Of a stretch of 64,000 nucleotides of DNA, positions 17,362-25,346 are shown one piece after another; position 1 is the first letter of the stretch; every line of letters begins with the position of its first letter. A program made the position numbers and the translations under genes. This stretch comes from Intestinibacter bartlettii (GTDB lineage Bacteria; Bacillota; Clostridia; Peptostreptococcales; Peptostreptococcaceae), in assembly GCA_025148965.1 (NCBI GenBank), contig CP102273.1, forward strand, positions 1,984,001 through 2,048,000, given 5' to 3'. Under the pieces are notes generated by a model. The model saw only the letters and a list, made by a program, of their open reading frames with translations, ran no database searches and had not been told where the DNA came from.

Positions 17362-17967
17362 ATTTTTCTCCTTTCTATATAAGAAAATATTTGTATTAGT
17401 TTGATTTGAGGGTAAGTTTGTAGATACTTTTAAGTAAATACTTTTACCTTTTAAAACACATATTTTAAAACTATATTGTTTTTATATATTTTAAATAAAT
17501 ATAGTTTTAATACTCAATTTTTGAGTAAAATTTCATCATATGTGTTATAAAATACACAAAATTATTTGTCTTTTTGTTACAAAAATACTATATTTCTTCT
17601 TTATAATATAATAGATTTGAAAATTTTTCAATCTTATTTGTTACTTCTTTTATATAAGATTAAATATTTTATTATATTTGTAAAGTTAAATATATAATTT
17701 TTTATTTTTTAGTATAAATCTTATACCTTTATAATTATATCCAATTTAAAATATATTAATTCAATATATTATATAATTTCATTTTTATGTACTTTTCTTA
17801 AAAATTCCTTAAAATAAAGATATTTTAACTTTTTTATTATATAATCATGTTACAACATTGTAATCGTATTTATTTTTAAAAAACTATATATTATAAGTAT
17901 GAATAAATTTATAATTTATAAACTTTATATTTTAAATTAATACGTATATGTATTGGGAGGAAATAAA
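17362..17967. other. 606-base AT-rich intergenic region
   Basis: No open frame with coding character is seen. It holds the promoter regions of the minus-strand His/Cys-tail gene and of the plus-strand DUF1002 gene. An inverted repeat TTACAA-CA-TTGTAA (17850-17863) lies about 105 bases before the DUF1002 start and could be an operator. No known RNA motif was recognised. Confidence 0.5.
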
Positions 17968-18393
17968 ATGAAAATAAAAAATAAAATAGTCTCTGTACTA
18001 ATGGCTACATGTCTAGTATTTTCTTCATTTGGATTTAGTAAATCTTTTGCTGATAGTTCAAAAGTCGTAACTATCGGTGTAAATAATACTGCAGAGCAAA
18101 GACAAACTATTTTAAATTACTTCGGTGTAAAAGAAAATGAAGTAGAAATTGTAACTGTAAATAATCAAGAAGAAAGAGCTTATCTTGGAAAAGTAGCTAC
18201 TGAAGAACAATTAGGTAGAAAAACTTACTCTTGTGCTTATGTTGAACCTACTACTGAAGGTAGTGGTATCAATGTAAAAACAGCAAATATAACTTGGGTA
18301 ACATCTTCTATGGTAGCAACAACTTTATCAACTGCAGGCTTAACTGGTGCAAACTGTGTTATCGCTGCTGTGTTCCCTGTAAGTGGTACTGGT
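17968..18393 (+). pseudogene. DUF1002 (YpuA-like) secreted protein, 5' part, interrupted by 13-kb element
   Basis: The N-terminal 142 codons of a secreted DUF1002 protein. It starts at ATG 17968 behind GGGAGG and has a signal peptide (KNKIVSVLMATCLVFSSFGF, cleavage near SFA-DSS). The conserved core VVTIGVNNTAEQRQTILNYF and YSCAYVEPT is intact, and it ends in VFPVSGTG. The frame then enters the inserted element and stops three codons later (ATC TGC ATA TAA, stop at 18405). The missing 3' part is at 31402-32301 in exactly the right phase, so the joined gene would encode 441 residues. As it stands it yields a 145-residue truncated product. Confidence 0.88.
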
Positions 18394-18418
18394 ATCTGCA
18401 TATAAAACTTATAGAAAT
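18393..18418 (+). repeat. Left terminal inverted repeat of the element
   Basis: The sequence TATCTGCATATAAAACTTAT, then AGAAAT, matches the reverse complement of the right end (31367-31392) at TATCTG, ATA and TTATAGAA with a small length difference between the blocks. It abuts the GTACTGGT repeat. This is where a recombinase would bind the left end. Confidence 0.72.
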
Positions 18419-18451
18419 AGCTTTTTTTATCCTTATTACTTATGTACGTTT

Positions 18452-18651
18452 GATTTCTATAACTTTCATATCAATAAAGTTATAGAAATGAGTTATAAAT
18501 ATCTGAATTTATAGTTTATTTTTGCTATTAACTCAATTTTATAGATATCAAATTCTCCTAATTTTATTAGGATTTTATTTTATTACGGATAGTATATTTT
18601 TATATAATTTTGACTTCTATTACTTTTAAAATACATAAAGGTTATAGAAGT
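18452..18651. repeat. Two subterminal palindromes at the left end of the element
   Basis: Two inverted repeats share the TTATAGAA word of the terminal repeat. At 18452-18465 and 18475-18488, ATTTCTATAACTTT pairs perfectly with AAAGTTATAGAAAT. At 18613-18627 and 18637-18651 a related pair matches at 13 of 15 positions. They are probable accessory binding sites for the recombinases. They could also fold in RNA read from the upstream DUF1002 promoter. The remaining gap to 18717 is AT-rich and holds the ribosome-binding site of the cargo DUF1002 gene. Confidence 0.65.
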
Positions 18652-18716
18652 GAACAGTATATATGATATTATATAGTTCAATTTACAAATTTTAGTTGTT
18701 ATAAAGGAGATTGATT

Positions 18717-19138
18717 ATGAATTTAAGAAAAAGAATAGCTTCACTAGCTATATGTGGAACTTTATTCATAGGAAGTATAAACTTTGCTTTTGCTGATGGA
18801 GCTAGAGTTGTTACTCTAGGTGCAAATTTAAATGAACAACAAAGAGCTACTATTCTTAAATACTTTGGGGTTAACGAAAATGAAGTTGTAATACTAGAAG
18901 TTAATAACCAAGAGGAAAGAAAATATTTAGAAGGTGTTGCTACTGAAGCTCAATTAGGTAAAAAGACTTACTCATGTGCTTATGTTGAACCTACTAAGGC
19001 TGGTAGCGGTATAAATGTTAAAACTGCTAACCTTACATGGTTAACATCTTCAATGGTTGCAAGTACATTATCAACTACTGGTATGACAGATGCTGATGTT
19101 GTTGTTGCCAGTGTTTTTCCAGTTAGTGGTACAGGAGT
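18717..19138 (+). CDS. DUF1002 (YpuA-like) secreted protein carried by the element, exon 1
   Basis: The N-terminal ~140 codons of a second DUF1002 protein, roughly 70% identical by eye to the interrupted host copy. ATG 18717 is chosen over an in-frame TTG at 18711 because AAAGGAGA ends at 18710. It has a signal peptide (RKRIASLAICGTLFIGS) and the same core (VVTLGANLNEQQRATILKYF, YSCAYVEPT), ending VFPVSGTG. Unspliced RNA would stop at 19148. The continuation ALTGIMKAFED lies beyond a group I intron. The exon boundary at 19138 is predicted from P1 pairing (GGAGT with GCTCC, U-G at the junction). Confidence 0.82.
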
Positions 19139-19571
19139 AATATTATAATATATCATTATATTACATAAGCTCCGTATGTAAAGAAATTTGCATAGGACAC
19201 AACTTTAATTGCAGGTAATCCCTAAAGCTCTACACCACAATATATCTGAAAAGAATATATGATGGTACGAAAGTAGAAAAAACGTAGAGATGAATATAAG
19301 GTTAAATCCTAAGTATTCTAAAACAATGGGTGTTCATGCAGGGAAGCTCCTAAGTCAACAGATATGGAGAACCTCCAACGACTATCCCTGAAATGGGAGT
19401 ACACTACAAGCTATTGGTAGTGGAAATAGGTTGCCCCTAACGTATGAGTCGAGGGTGAAGAAATAGTCTTCTCACGTTCTGAAAAGAAGTGGTCATTAGA
19501 GTAATCGAAATGACATTGTAAGTGTAGCGACTTATAATAAAAATTGTTAGCCTTATTAGGTTAACATAAAG
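19139..19571 (+). ncRNA. Group I self-splicing intron inside the cargo DUF1002 gene
   Basis: A ~430-nt non-coding insert with group I hallmarks. The P4/P5 region reads AATTGCAGGTAATCCCTAAA (19208-19227). P7 forms between GACTAT (19380-19385) and ATAGTC (19463-19468), the latter in the typical context GAAGAAATAGTC. A candidate guide sequence GCTCC (19169-19173) pairs with the upstream GGAGT. There is no intron ORF, no homing endonuclease and no tnpB. Flanking reading frames are intact DUF1002 halves, which suggests splicing keeps the gene functional. The 3' splice site is uncertain: the frame needs GCT at 19572, but no perfect last-G choice fits with 19138. Confidence 0.8.
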
Positions 19572-20444
19572 GCTTTAACTGGAATAATGAAAGCATTTGA
19601 GGATTCTACTGGAAAACCTCTTGAAGAGGAAAAGAAAGAATTAGCATCTGAGGAATTAATAATAACAGGAAGCTTAGGTGAAGATATAGGTGCTGATAAA
19701 GCAACTGGTATAGTTAATGATATAAAAACAGAAATAATCAAAAACAATACTAGTGATACAATTCAAATTGCTGACACTATAAATAATATAACTAATAATT
19801 ATAATGTTACATTAACACCTGAACAACAAAAACAATTAGAAGATTTAATGGCTAAAATAGCTAAACAAGATTATGATTATAATCAAATGAAAGATACTTT
19901 AAATGGTATAAAAGAAACTGTTAACGAAAAATTAGATGAACTTGGAGAAGGTGTTAACCAAGGATTCTTTGACTCTATTAAAAATTGGTTTAGCGGTATA
20001 GGCGATTGGTTCGCTGGTTTATTCGGTGGAAATGAAGATAAAGATTTAGGTATATTAGGTTCTACTGATGATAGTGTGTTAGGAGAGAATGCTATCATAG
20101 ATGCAACTGATAAAGATGCTATAAACTTACCTTCTAGTGAAGAAGTTGAAGGATTCTTCGCTAAGATATGGAACTGGTTCACAGGATTATTTAATAGTGA
20201 TAATTCTAATAAAGTAGAAGATAATAATACAACGCCTTCTTCAAAAGAAGAATCTAATAGCGGTTCTACAGAAGATAGTTCTGTAGACTCATTAGAGCAA
20301 AACTCTACTGTTGATGAAAATGTTCAACCTGATTCTTCGGTTGAAAATGAACCTCAAGATAATGAAAATACAAATGATTCAAGTAATCTTGATAACCTAA
20401 ATACGCTTGATAGTAATAGTAGTAATGAGGAAACAATTAATTAA
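19572..20444 (+). CDS. DUF1002 secreted protein carried by the element, exon 2
   Basis: The C-terminal 290 codons, starting ALTGIMKAFEDSTGK, which continues the conserved DUF1002 sequence after SGTG. The DUF1002 fold ends near KQDYDYNQMKDTLNGIKETV. Then come two short Trp/Phe-rich amphipathic segments (SIKNWFSGIGDWFAGLFGG and KIWNWFTGLFN) and a long Asn/Ser/Glu/Asp-rich tail that looks disordered. An internal ATG at 19587 has no ribosome-binding site, so this part is likely made only from spliced RNA. The joined product would be about 430 residues, exported by the exon 1 signal peptide. Confidence 0.8.
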   Translation, partial: ALTGIMKAFEDSTGKPLEEEKKELASEELIITGSLGEDIGADKATGIVNDIKTEIIKNNTSDTIQIADTINNITNNYNVTLTPEQQKQLEDLMAKIAKQDYDYNQMKDTLNGIKETVNEKLDELGEGVNQGFFDSIKNWFSGIGDWFAGLFGGNEDKDLGILGSTDDSVLGENAIIDATDKDAINLPSSEEVEGFFAKIWNWFTGLFNSDNSNKVEDNNTTPSSKEESNSGSTEDSSVDSLEQNSTVDENVQPDSSVENEPQDNENTNDSSNLDNLNTLDSNSSNEETIN

Positions 20445-20550
20445 TATTAGTTGAATGAAATTTGAGTTTAATTTAATTAATTTTGATAATATAATCATCA
20501 CATTTAATAATATAAGCTTTTGTGCATGATGCTAATTATTACTGATTATT

Positions 20551-20597
20551 AATGCGAAGGAGGCTTGATTTTTTATAAATAAGGTATCCTTCGCATT
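20551..20597. terminator. Bidirectional terminator between cargo DUF1002 and acylation genes
   Basis: AATGCGAAGGA and TCCTTCGCATT form a perfect 11-bp stem with a long loop, followed by ATTTTATA on the plus strand. It separates convergent transcription of the DUF1002 gene (plus) and the DHHW gene (minus). Confidence 0.75.
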
Positions 20598-20634
20598 ATT
20601 TTATACTTTATATAATCATATTTGTAAAATCAAT

Positions 20635-21738
20635 TTATTCAATTCCCTTTTCAATCATTTCTTTAATCATTCCTTCAAATCCAAAACTATTATACATAAA
20701 CATTACTATATCCGATTTGCTGTTGACTATCATATCTTCATATGTCATATCTATATTTTCGATATATCTAGGGTCTATTATTTCAACCTCTTTAAATACA
20801 TCAGCTAATAACCATGTCATAGGTGCTTGATATGAGTCTCTAAACACCAATACTTTTTTATCACTTAATGAATTTTTATTTCTTATTTTTAATATATTAC
20901 AATTAGTTCCCCTCATATAAGCTCCACCATAATCCCAACTGTCTTTCTTTCTCAATGTAGCCATTATATTTTTTTCACTTATTTTTTTATCTGTGTATCC
21001 ATCACAAATATAATACTCTAACTTACTACCATTTCTATACACATAATTTGCAAATTCTTTTTCTTTTACTATTAAATTTAGCTTTCTATTATAACTTCCT
21101 AAAAATTCTTTCTCTTTGACTTCTTTAATTCGGTATCCATCAAGATAACTATTAATGGTATCGTTTGATAAACCTAAATTTACATTATTAATCATAAATT
21201 TAAATCCTTCAAATGCTCCTAATCCATTCCAATGGTGGTCTGTCTTAAAATAAAATTTTTCCCTTTGACTTTCTGTAAAGTTAGATAAAAAATATCCATC
21301 AATATCAATAAATGAAATATTATTTTTATCCAATTTTGATTTAAAAGATTGTTTATTTAAGTCTATATTTTCCTTATTCATAACAAAGTCAGGATAAAGA
21401 TGCTTTAGCATATTTGTTTTGTGAGTCATAGATATAAAATACACATCCTTATTTTGAGTTCTAGCATTATTACTCAAAGTATTTATAGCATCTGCATATA
21501 TTTGCATTTTATCATCTTGTATAATTTTAGAAAATTTACCAAGTATCCAATTATCTTTGACCAAGTAATAATTACCCACGGTATACTTGCTCTGTTCACT
21601 TAACTCAGTTGTATTATTTTCATTAAATACTAACTTTTCACTTTTATAGATATTATCAGTTACTTTAGAAATACCAAAAAAGCTAACAGTAATAAGTATT
21701 AATGTAACAACTAAATATATTAACTTATTTTTTTTCAT
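20635..21738 (-). CDS. DHHW/AlgJ-like O-acyltransferase partner, second copy
   Basis: About 367 residues with an N-terminal membrane anchor (LIYLVVTLILITVSFFGI) and an extracytoplasmic SGNH-like domain. The signature FKTDHHWNGLGAF (near residue 200) is the Asp-His-His-Trp block that names the family. FRDSYQAPMTWLLAD supplies a second conserved block. ATG 21738 is used because AAAGGAGGAG precedes it. It appears to be a diverged duplicate of the next gene, with a terminator between them. Such proteins act with an MBOAT protein to O-acylate surface polysaccharides. It is missing about 45 residues of the N-terminal region found in the other copy. Confidence 0.8.
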   Translation of the reverse strand: MKKNKLIYLVVTLILITVSFFGISKVTDNIYKSEKLVFNENNTTELSEQSKYTVGNYYLVKDNWILGKFSKIIQDDKMQIYADAINTLSNNARTQNKDVYFISMTHKTNMLKHLYPDFVMNKENIDLNKQSFKSKLDKNNISFIDIDGYFLSNFTESQREKFYFKTDHHWNGLGAFEGFKFMINNVNLGLSNDTINSYLDGYRIKEVKEKEFLGSYNRKLNLIVKEKEFANYVYRNGSKLEYYICDGYTDKKISEKNIMATLRKKDSWDYGGAYMRGTNCNILKIRNKNSLSDKKVLVFRDSYQAPMTWLLADVFKEVEIIDPRYIENIDMTYEDMIVNSKSDIVMFMYNSFGFEGMIKEMIEKGIE

Positions 21739-21802
21739 TATAACTCCTCCTTTAATGTTCAACTATCGTGATAAAATTATGTTTCCCTTATAATAAAAAA
21801 AT

Positions 21803-21843
21803 AAAAGTCGCAAGTTTAGATTGCTGTAAAACTTACGACTTTT
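21803..21843 (-). terminator. Terminator between the two DHHW genes
   Basis: AAAAGTCG-CAAGTTT and AAACTT-A-CGACTTTT form an interrupted stem, with T runs on both sides. On the minus strand it follows the first DHHW gene directly, so the second copy may be transcribed less or separately. Confidence 0.75.
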
Positions 21844-21848
21844 ATTTT

Positions 21849-23042
21849 TTATTTTATGCCTTTGTCTATCATAGCCTTAACCATTGAATCAAATCCAGAG
21901 CTATTATACATAAACATTACTATATCAGAATTACTATCTTTTATTATTTCTTCATATGTCTTATCTATTTTATCTATATTTCTTGGGTCAACTATTTCAA
22001 CTTCACTAAATAAATCTGCAAATAGCCATGTAGTTGGAGCTTGATATGAGTCTCTAAATATTAATATCTTTTTATCTACTAAGGCTTTGTCATTTTTAAT
22101 ATTTAATATATTAGTCTGTGCTCCTCTAATATATGCTCCACCGTAATCCCAGCTTTTTTTATTTCTTGAAGTTGCAATAATCTCTTCTTCTTTTTTACTT
22201 TTACCATTTAATTCATATGTATATTTTGCATTATCTATATACATATAATTTACATATTCTTCTTCTTTAACTAGCATGTCTAAGTTTTGATTGTAACTAC
22301 CTATAAATTTTTTGTCTTTCACAGTAGTTTCCCTGTATCTAGCAAAATGTTTATCTAACTCATCCTGTGATATCCCTAAGTCCATCCTTGAAGCCATCAT
22401 TTTAAAGTTTTCAAACGCACCTATACCTGTCCAGTGATGGTCTGTTTTAAAATATAGCTTTTCTAATTCATATTGGCTAAAATTATTTAACAAATACTCA
22501 TCCATATCAATATATGTTACTATATCCGATTCTAATCTACTCCTAAATTCACTTTTATTTATATCTATATTTCCTGTATTGTCTATATACTTAGGGTATA
22601 AATGCTTTAATACATTGGTTTTATGAGGCATCATTGTATAATATACATCTTTTCCTAAGCTACTACTTATTTCAGATAATTCATTGATTGTATTTGAATA
22701 ATCATCTAATTGCTCTTCACTTAAAAGTTTTGGAAACATTCCTAAAATCCAGTTATTATCAACTAGATAGTAGTTACCAACTTTTGTTTTATTTAATTTT
22801 GCCTCTGATTTTTTATTTAAGCTTATCATTTCATCCCTAAGAACAAATTGGTCATTATAGTAACTTTCAAACTTAGAAGCAAACTCCTTATCTTCAATAT
22901 CTTTTAACGTTGGCTTCTTTTCAAGATTCCTATTTTCTGCAATACTATACTTTTTATCTGGAACTATAATATTTAAAATAAAAAAACCAAAAATTATAGT
23001 TAAAAATGGTATTATTATATACCTAGCCTTCTTTTTATTCAT
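21849..23042 (-). CDS. DHHW/AlgJ-like O-acyltransferase partner, first copy
   Basis: A 397-residue protein with one N-terminal transmembrane helix (YIIIPFLTIIFGFFILNIIV) followed by the ENRNLEKKPTL stretch common in DHHW proteins. The signature FKTDHHWTGIGAF lies near residue 200 and FRDSYQAPTTWLFAD near residue 330. It is 18 bases downstream of the MBOAT gene, the expected partner pair (AlgI/AlgJ type), for transfer of acetyl groups to a cell-surface polymer. The polymer is unknown. Confidence 0.85.
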   Translation of the reverse strand: MNKKKARYIIIPFLTIIFGFFILNIIVPDKKYSIAENRNLEKKPTLKDIEDKEFASKFESYYNDQFVLRDEMISLNKKSEAKLNKTKVGNYYLVDNNWILGMFPKLLSEEQLDDYSNTINELSEISSSLGKDVYYTMMPHKTNVLKHLYPKYIDNTGNIDINKSEFRSRLESDIVTYIDMDEYLLNNFSQYELEKLYFKTDHHWTGIGAFENFKMMASRMDLGISQDELDKHFARYRETTVKDKKFIGSYNQNLDMLVKEEEYVNYMYIDNAKYTYELNGKSKKEEEIIATSRNKKSWDYGGAYIRGAQTNILNIKNDKALVDKKILIFRDSYQAPTTWLFADLFSEVEIVDPRNIDKIDKTYEEIIKDSNSDIVMFMYNSSGFDSMVKAMIDKGIK

Positions 23043-23060
23043 AAAAATTCCCCTTTAAGT

Positions 23061-24488
23061 CTAAAATCTAAAATATAAAAATGGATTATAAGTAGAACTG
23101 CTTAACATTACCATAATGATAAACATATATATACCTAGTGATAGTCCATGCATTAAATATGCTATATCATTATCTAATGCATTTTTATTAATCTTTAAAA
23201 TTAATTGTTTCAAACCTTTTACAATCGGTGTAGATAGTATTATAGATGCAAGTAATATGTACCAATAATCGATTAAATAAATATTAACCGAACTATTAAT
23301 AACATCATTTCCATTAAATCCAAACATGACCTTTAAAAACTCAAATGCCTGTGTTATATCATTAGCCCTAAAGAATACCCATCCTACAACTACAATCAAA
23401 AGTAGATAAGTATGTCTTAAAACTTTAGGAGTTTTATACAAAGCCTTTTCTAAAAATGCTTTTTCTAAAGCTATAAATACTCCGAAATATAATCCCCAAA
23501 TTATAAAATTCCAACTTGCTCCATGCCACATACCAGTTAAAAACCATACTACAAATAAATTTCTATACAACTTAAACTTAGAAACCCTACTTCCACCTAA
23601 TGGAATATATACATAATCTCTAAACCAGCTTCCTAATGAAATATGCCACCTTCTCCAAAACTCTGAAACTGTTTGTGATATATAAGGATAGTTAAAGTTT
23701 TCAAGAAACTCAAATCCAAACATTTTACCTAATCCTATAGCCATATCACTATATCCACCAAAATCAAAATATATTTGAAGAGTATAGCAAACTATTCCTA
23801 GCCATGCTTCTAATATCGAAACATTAGCTAAATTAGTTGAAAATACACCATCTGCTACTACAGCTAATTGATTTGATAATATAACTTTTTTAGCAAGTCC
23901 ACAAACAAACCTATTTACACCATCTGCAAATTTTTCTATTGAATGGTCTCTTTTACTTATTTGTGTTGCTATAGTCTGATACCTAACAATAGGTCCTGCA
24001 ACTAATTGTGGAAACAATGCTACATATGCTCCAAAGTCTAGTATGCTCTTTTGAGCTTTAGCATCTCCTCTGTAGATGTCTATAGTGTATGACATCGTTT
24101 GGAAAGTATAAAATGAAATACCAATAGGTAATGGTAAGTTTAACAAACCTATATTTAAGTTAAATATATTATTTATGTTTTCAATTAAGAAGTCACTATA
24201 TTTAAAGAAACATAAAACAAATAAGTTTATAATTGCTGAAGATATAACCACCATCAGTGCTTTTTTTCTTTCACCTAATTCTATAAACCTTTCAACTTTT
24301 AATCCATTTATATAATCAATTACTGTCGAAAATAACATTAAAAATACATACACAGGCTCTCCCCAAGCGTAGAAACACAAACTTGCTATTAATAATATTA
24401 AATTTCTTGCTTTACTATTTGATATATAGTAAATAATTAATGTTAATGGCAAGAATAAAAATAAAAAAATCAAACTACTAAATACCAT
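23061..24488 (-). CDS. MBOAT-family membrane O-acyltransferase (AlgI/DltB-like)
   Basis: A 475-residue polytopic membrane protein starting [20 protein letters not shown] as AlgI-type proteins do. The conserved blocks SFYTFQTMSYTIDIYRG, FDFGGYSDMAIGLGKMFGF and the catalytic-histidine segment TGMWHGASWNFIIWGLYFG are all present. MBOAT proteins carry acyl groups across the membrane for attachment to extracellular polymers. With the two DHHW genes it makes a complete acylation set, which is probably the element's functional cargo. Confidence 0.9.
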   Translation of the reverse strand: MVFSSLIFLFLFLPLTLIIYYISNSKARNLILLIASLCFYAWGEPVYVFLMLFSTVIDYINGLKVERFIELGERKKALMVVISSAIINLFVLCFFKYSDFLIENINNIFNLNIGLLNLPLPIGISFYTFQTMSYTIDIYRGDAKAQKSILDFGAYVALFPQLVAGPIVRYQTIATQISKRDHSIEKFADGVNRFVCGLAKKVILSNQLAVVADGVFSTNLANVSILEAWLGIVCYTLQIYFDFGGYSDMAIGLGKMFGFEFLENFNYPYISQTVSEFWRRWHISLGSWFRDYVYIPLGGSRVSKFKLYRNLFVVWFLTGMWHGASWNFIIWGLYFGVFIALEKAFLEKALYKTPKVLRHTYLLLIVVVGWVFFRANDITQAFEFLKVMFGFNGNDVINSSVNIYLIDYWYILLASIILSTPIVKGLKQLILKINKNALDNDIAYLMHGLSLGIYMFIIMVMLSSSTYNPFLYFRF

Positions 24489-24641
24489 TTCTTATATACC
24501 AATAATTTAAATATTGATATTTCCTCCCTTCATATTTTAATCTTCACTAATATTTTTTCTATACAGAATTTTATCATATTTACCCTTGATTTTTTTGTAG
24601 TAATTTGTCGAATACAATAAATATTTTCCCCCTCAACGTTT

Positions 24642-25346
24642 CTAAAATAAGTCATTTCTTCTCTTTCTTCGCTCTTCTCTTTTTAAACTTAAAACATTAT
24701 TAGTATCTATATTATTTATTCCATTCGTTTTAGATAACTCAACCAATTTTTCATCATTAAACATATTCTTTAAACCGTCATAAACCAGATAATCCTTTGA
24801 TTTATTCATAGACATAACATCTACTAATGAATTATCAGCTAAGCGACTATTACAAAATATACTTGCAAATTCACGCTCAAATGATTGTAAAGCTTTTTGT
24901 AAATCGTCTTTTTCTTTCTTCAACTTTTTATTTTCTTCTTCTAAATTTTTCAACTTATTCTTATCCATTTCAAACACTTTAGCTAACTTCTTATAAAGTA
25001 CCTCAGGCTTTTTATAGTAATCATTTACTAATGCGTGAATATCTTCTACTTCTGGTATAAACTCTTTCCCAGCTACAATTACATTAGAAGTATTTTTTAT
25101 TTCATTTATTCTTTGTCTTCCATAATAATCTTCGTTATTATAACTACTAGCCCAGAAATCATATCCATACAAAGTAAATAACTCTCCGTTTTTTCTTTTA
25201 TATTTAGGATTATTAGCAATTTCTTTATTGAAGGTAAAGACTGAATTATACGTCAGTCTTTTCTTCATACCACCTAGCTCTTTTAGCTTTAAATATATTA
25301 TTTCATCTACTTCTTCTTTATCTATAGTTCTTTTAGCTCTTGCCAT
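24642..25346 (-). CDS. Coiled-coil accessory protein of the transposition module (TnpC-like)
   Basis: A 234-residue charged protein with a long coiled coil near residues 125-160 (KLKNLEEENKKLKKEKDDLQ and onward) and a basic tail (LKREERRKRRNDLF). It overlaps the preceding recombinase gene by one base (ATGA type), so it is coupled to it. Small coiled-coil proteins in this place (TnpC of Tn554, DUF6262 type) set the orientation and efficiency of transposition. Assignment rests on position and coiled coil, not on clear similarity. Confidence 0.6.
   Translation of the reverse strand: MARAKRTIDKEEVDEIIYLKLKELGGMKKRLTYNSVFTFNKEIANNPKYKRKNGELFTLYGYDFWASSYNNEDYYGRQRINEIKNTSNVIVAGKEFIPEVEDIHALVNDYYKKPEVLYKKLAKVFEMDKNKLKNLEEENKKLKKEKDDLQKALQSFEREFASIFCNSRLADNSLVDVMSMNKSKDYLVYDGLKNMFNDEKLVELSKTNGINNIDTNNVLSLKREERRKRRNDLF

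Noticed and set aside
18405-18716. A cyclic-di-GMP riboswitch upstream of the intron-containing gene, as known for a C. difficile ribozyme
   Set aside because: No conserved aptamer sequence is visible; the region is AT-rich palindromes that fit recombinase binding sites better.
19139-19571. IStron (group I intron fused to an IS605/IS607 element)
   Set aside because: No tnpA or tnpB sequence is present in the ~430 nt. A deletion derivative cannot be excluded, but nothing in the sequence demands it.
18717-20444. Reading the two DUF1002 halves of the cargo copy as two independent genes
   Set aside because: Exon 2 lacks a ribosome-binding site and signal peptide and begins exactly where the family sequence continues after SGTG; the intervening RNA has group I intron hallmarks.
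24540-24600. A possible alternative left end of the element near TATACAGA at about 24.57 kb
   Set aside because: The word is in the same orientation as the right end rather than inverted, lacks the GTACTGGT repeat, and does not restore any reading frame.
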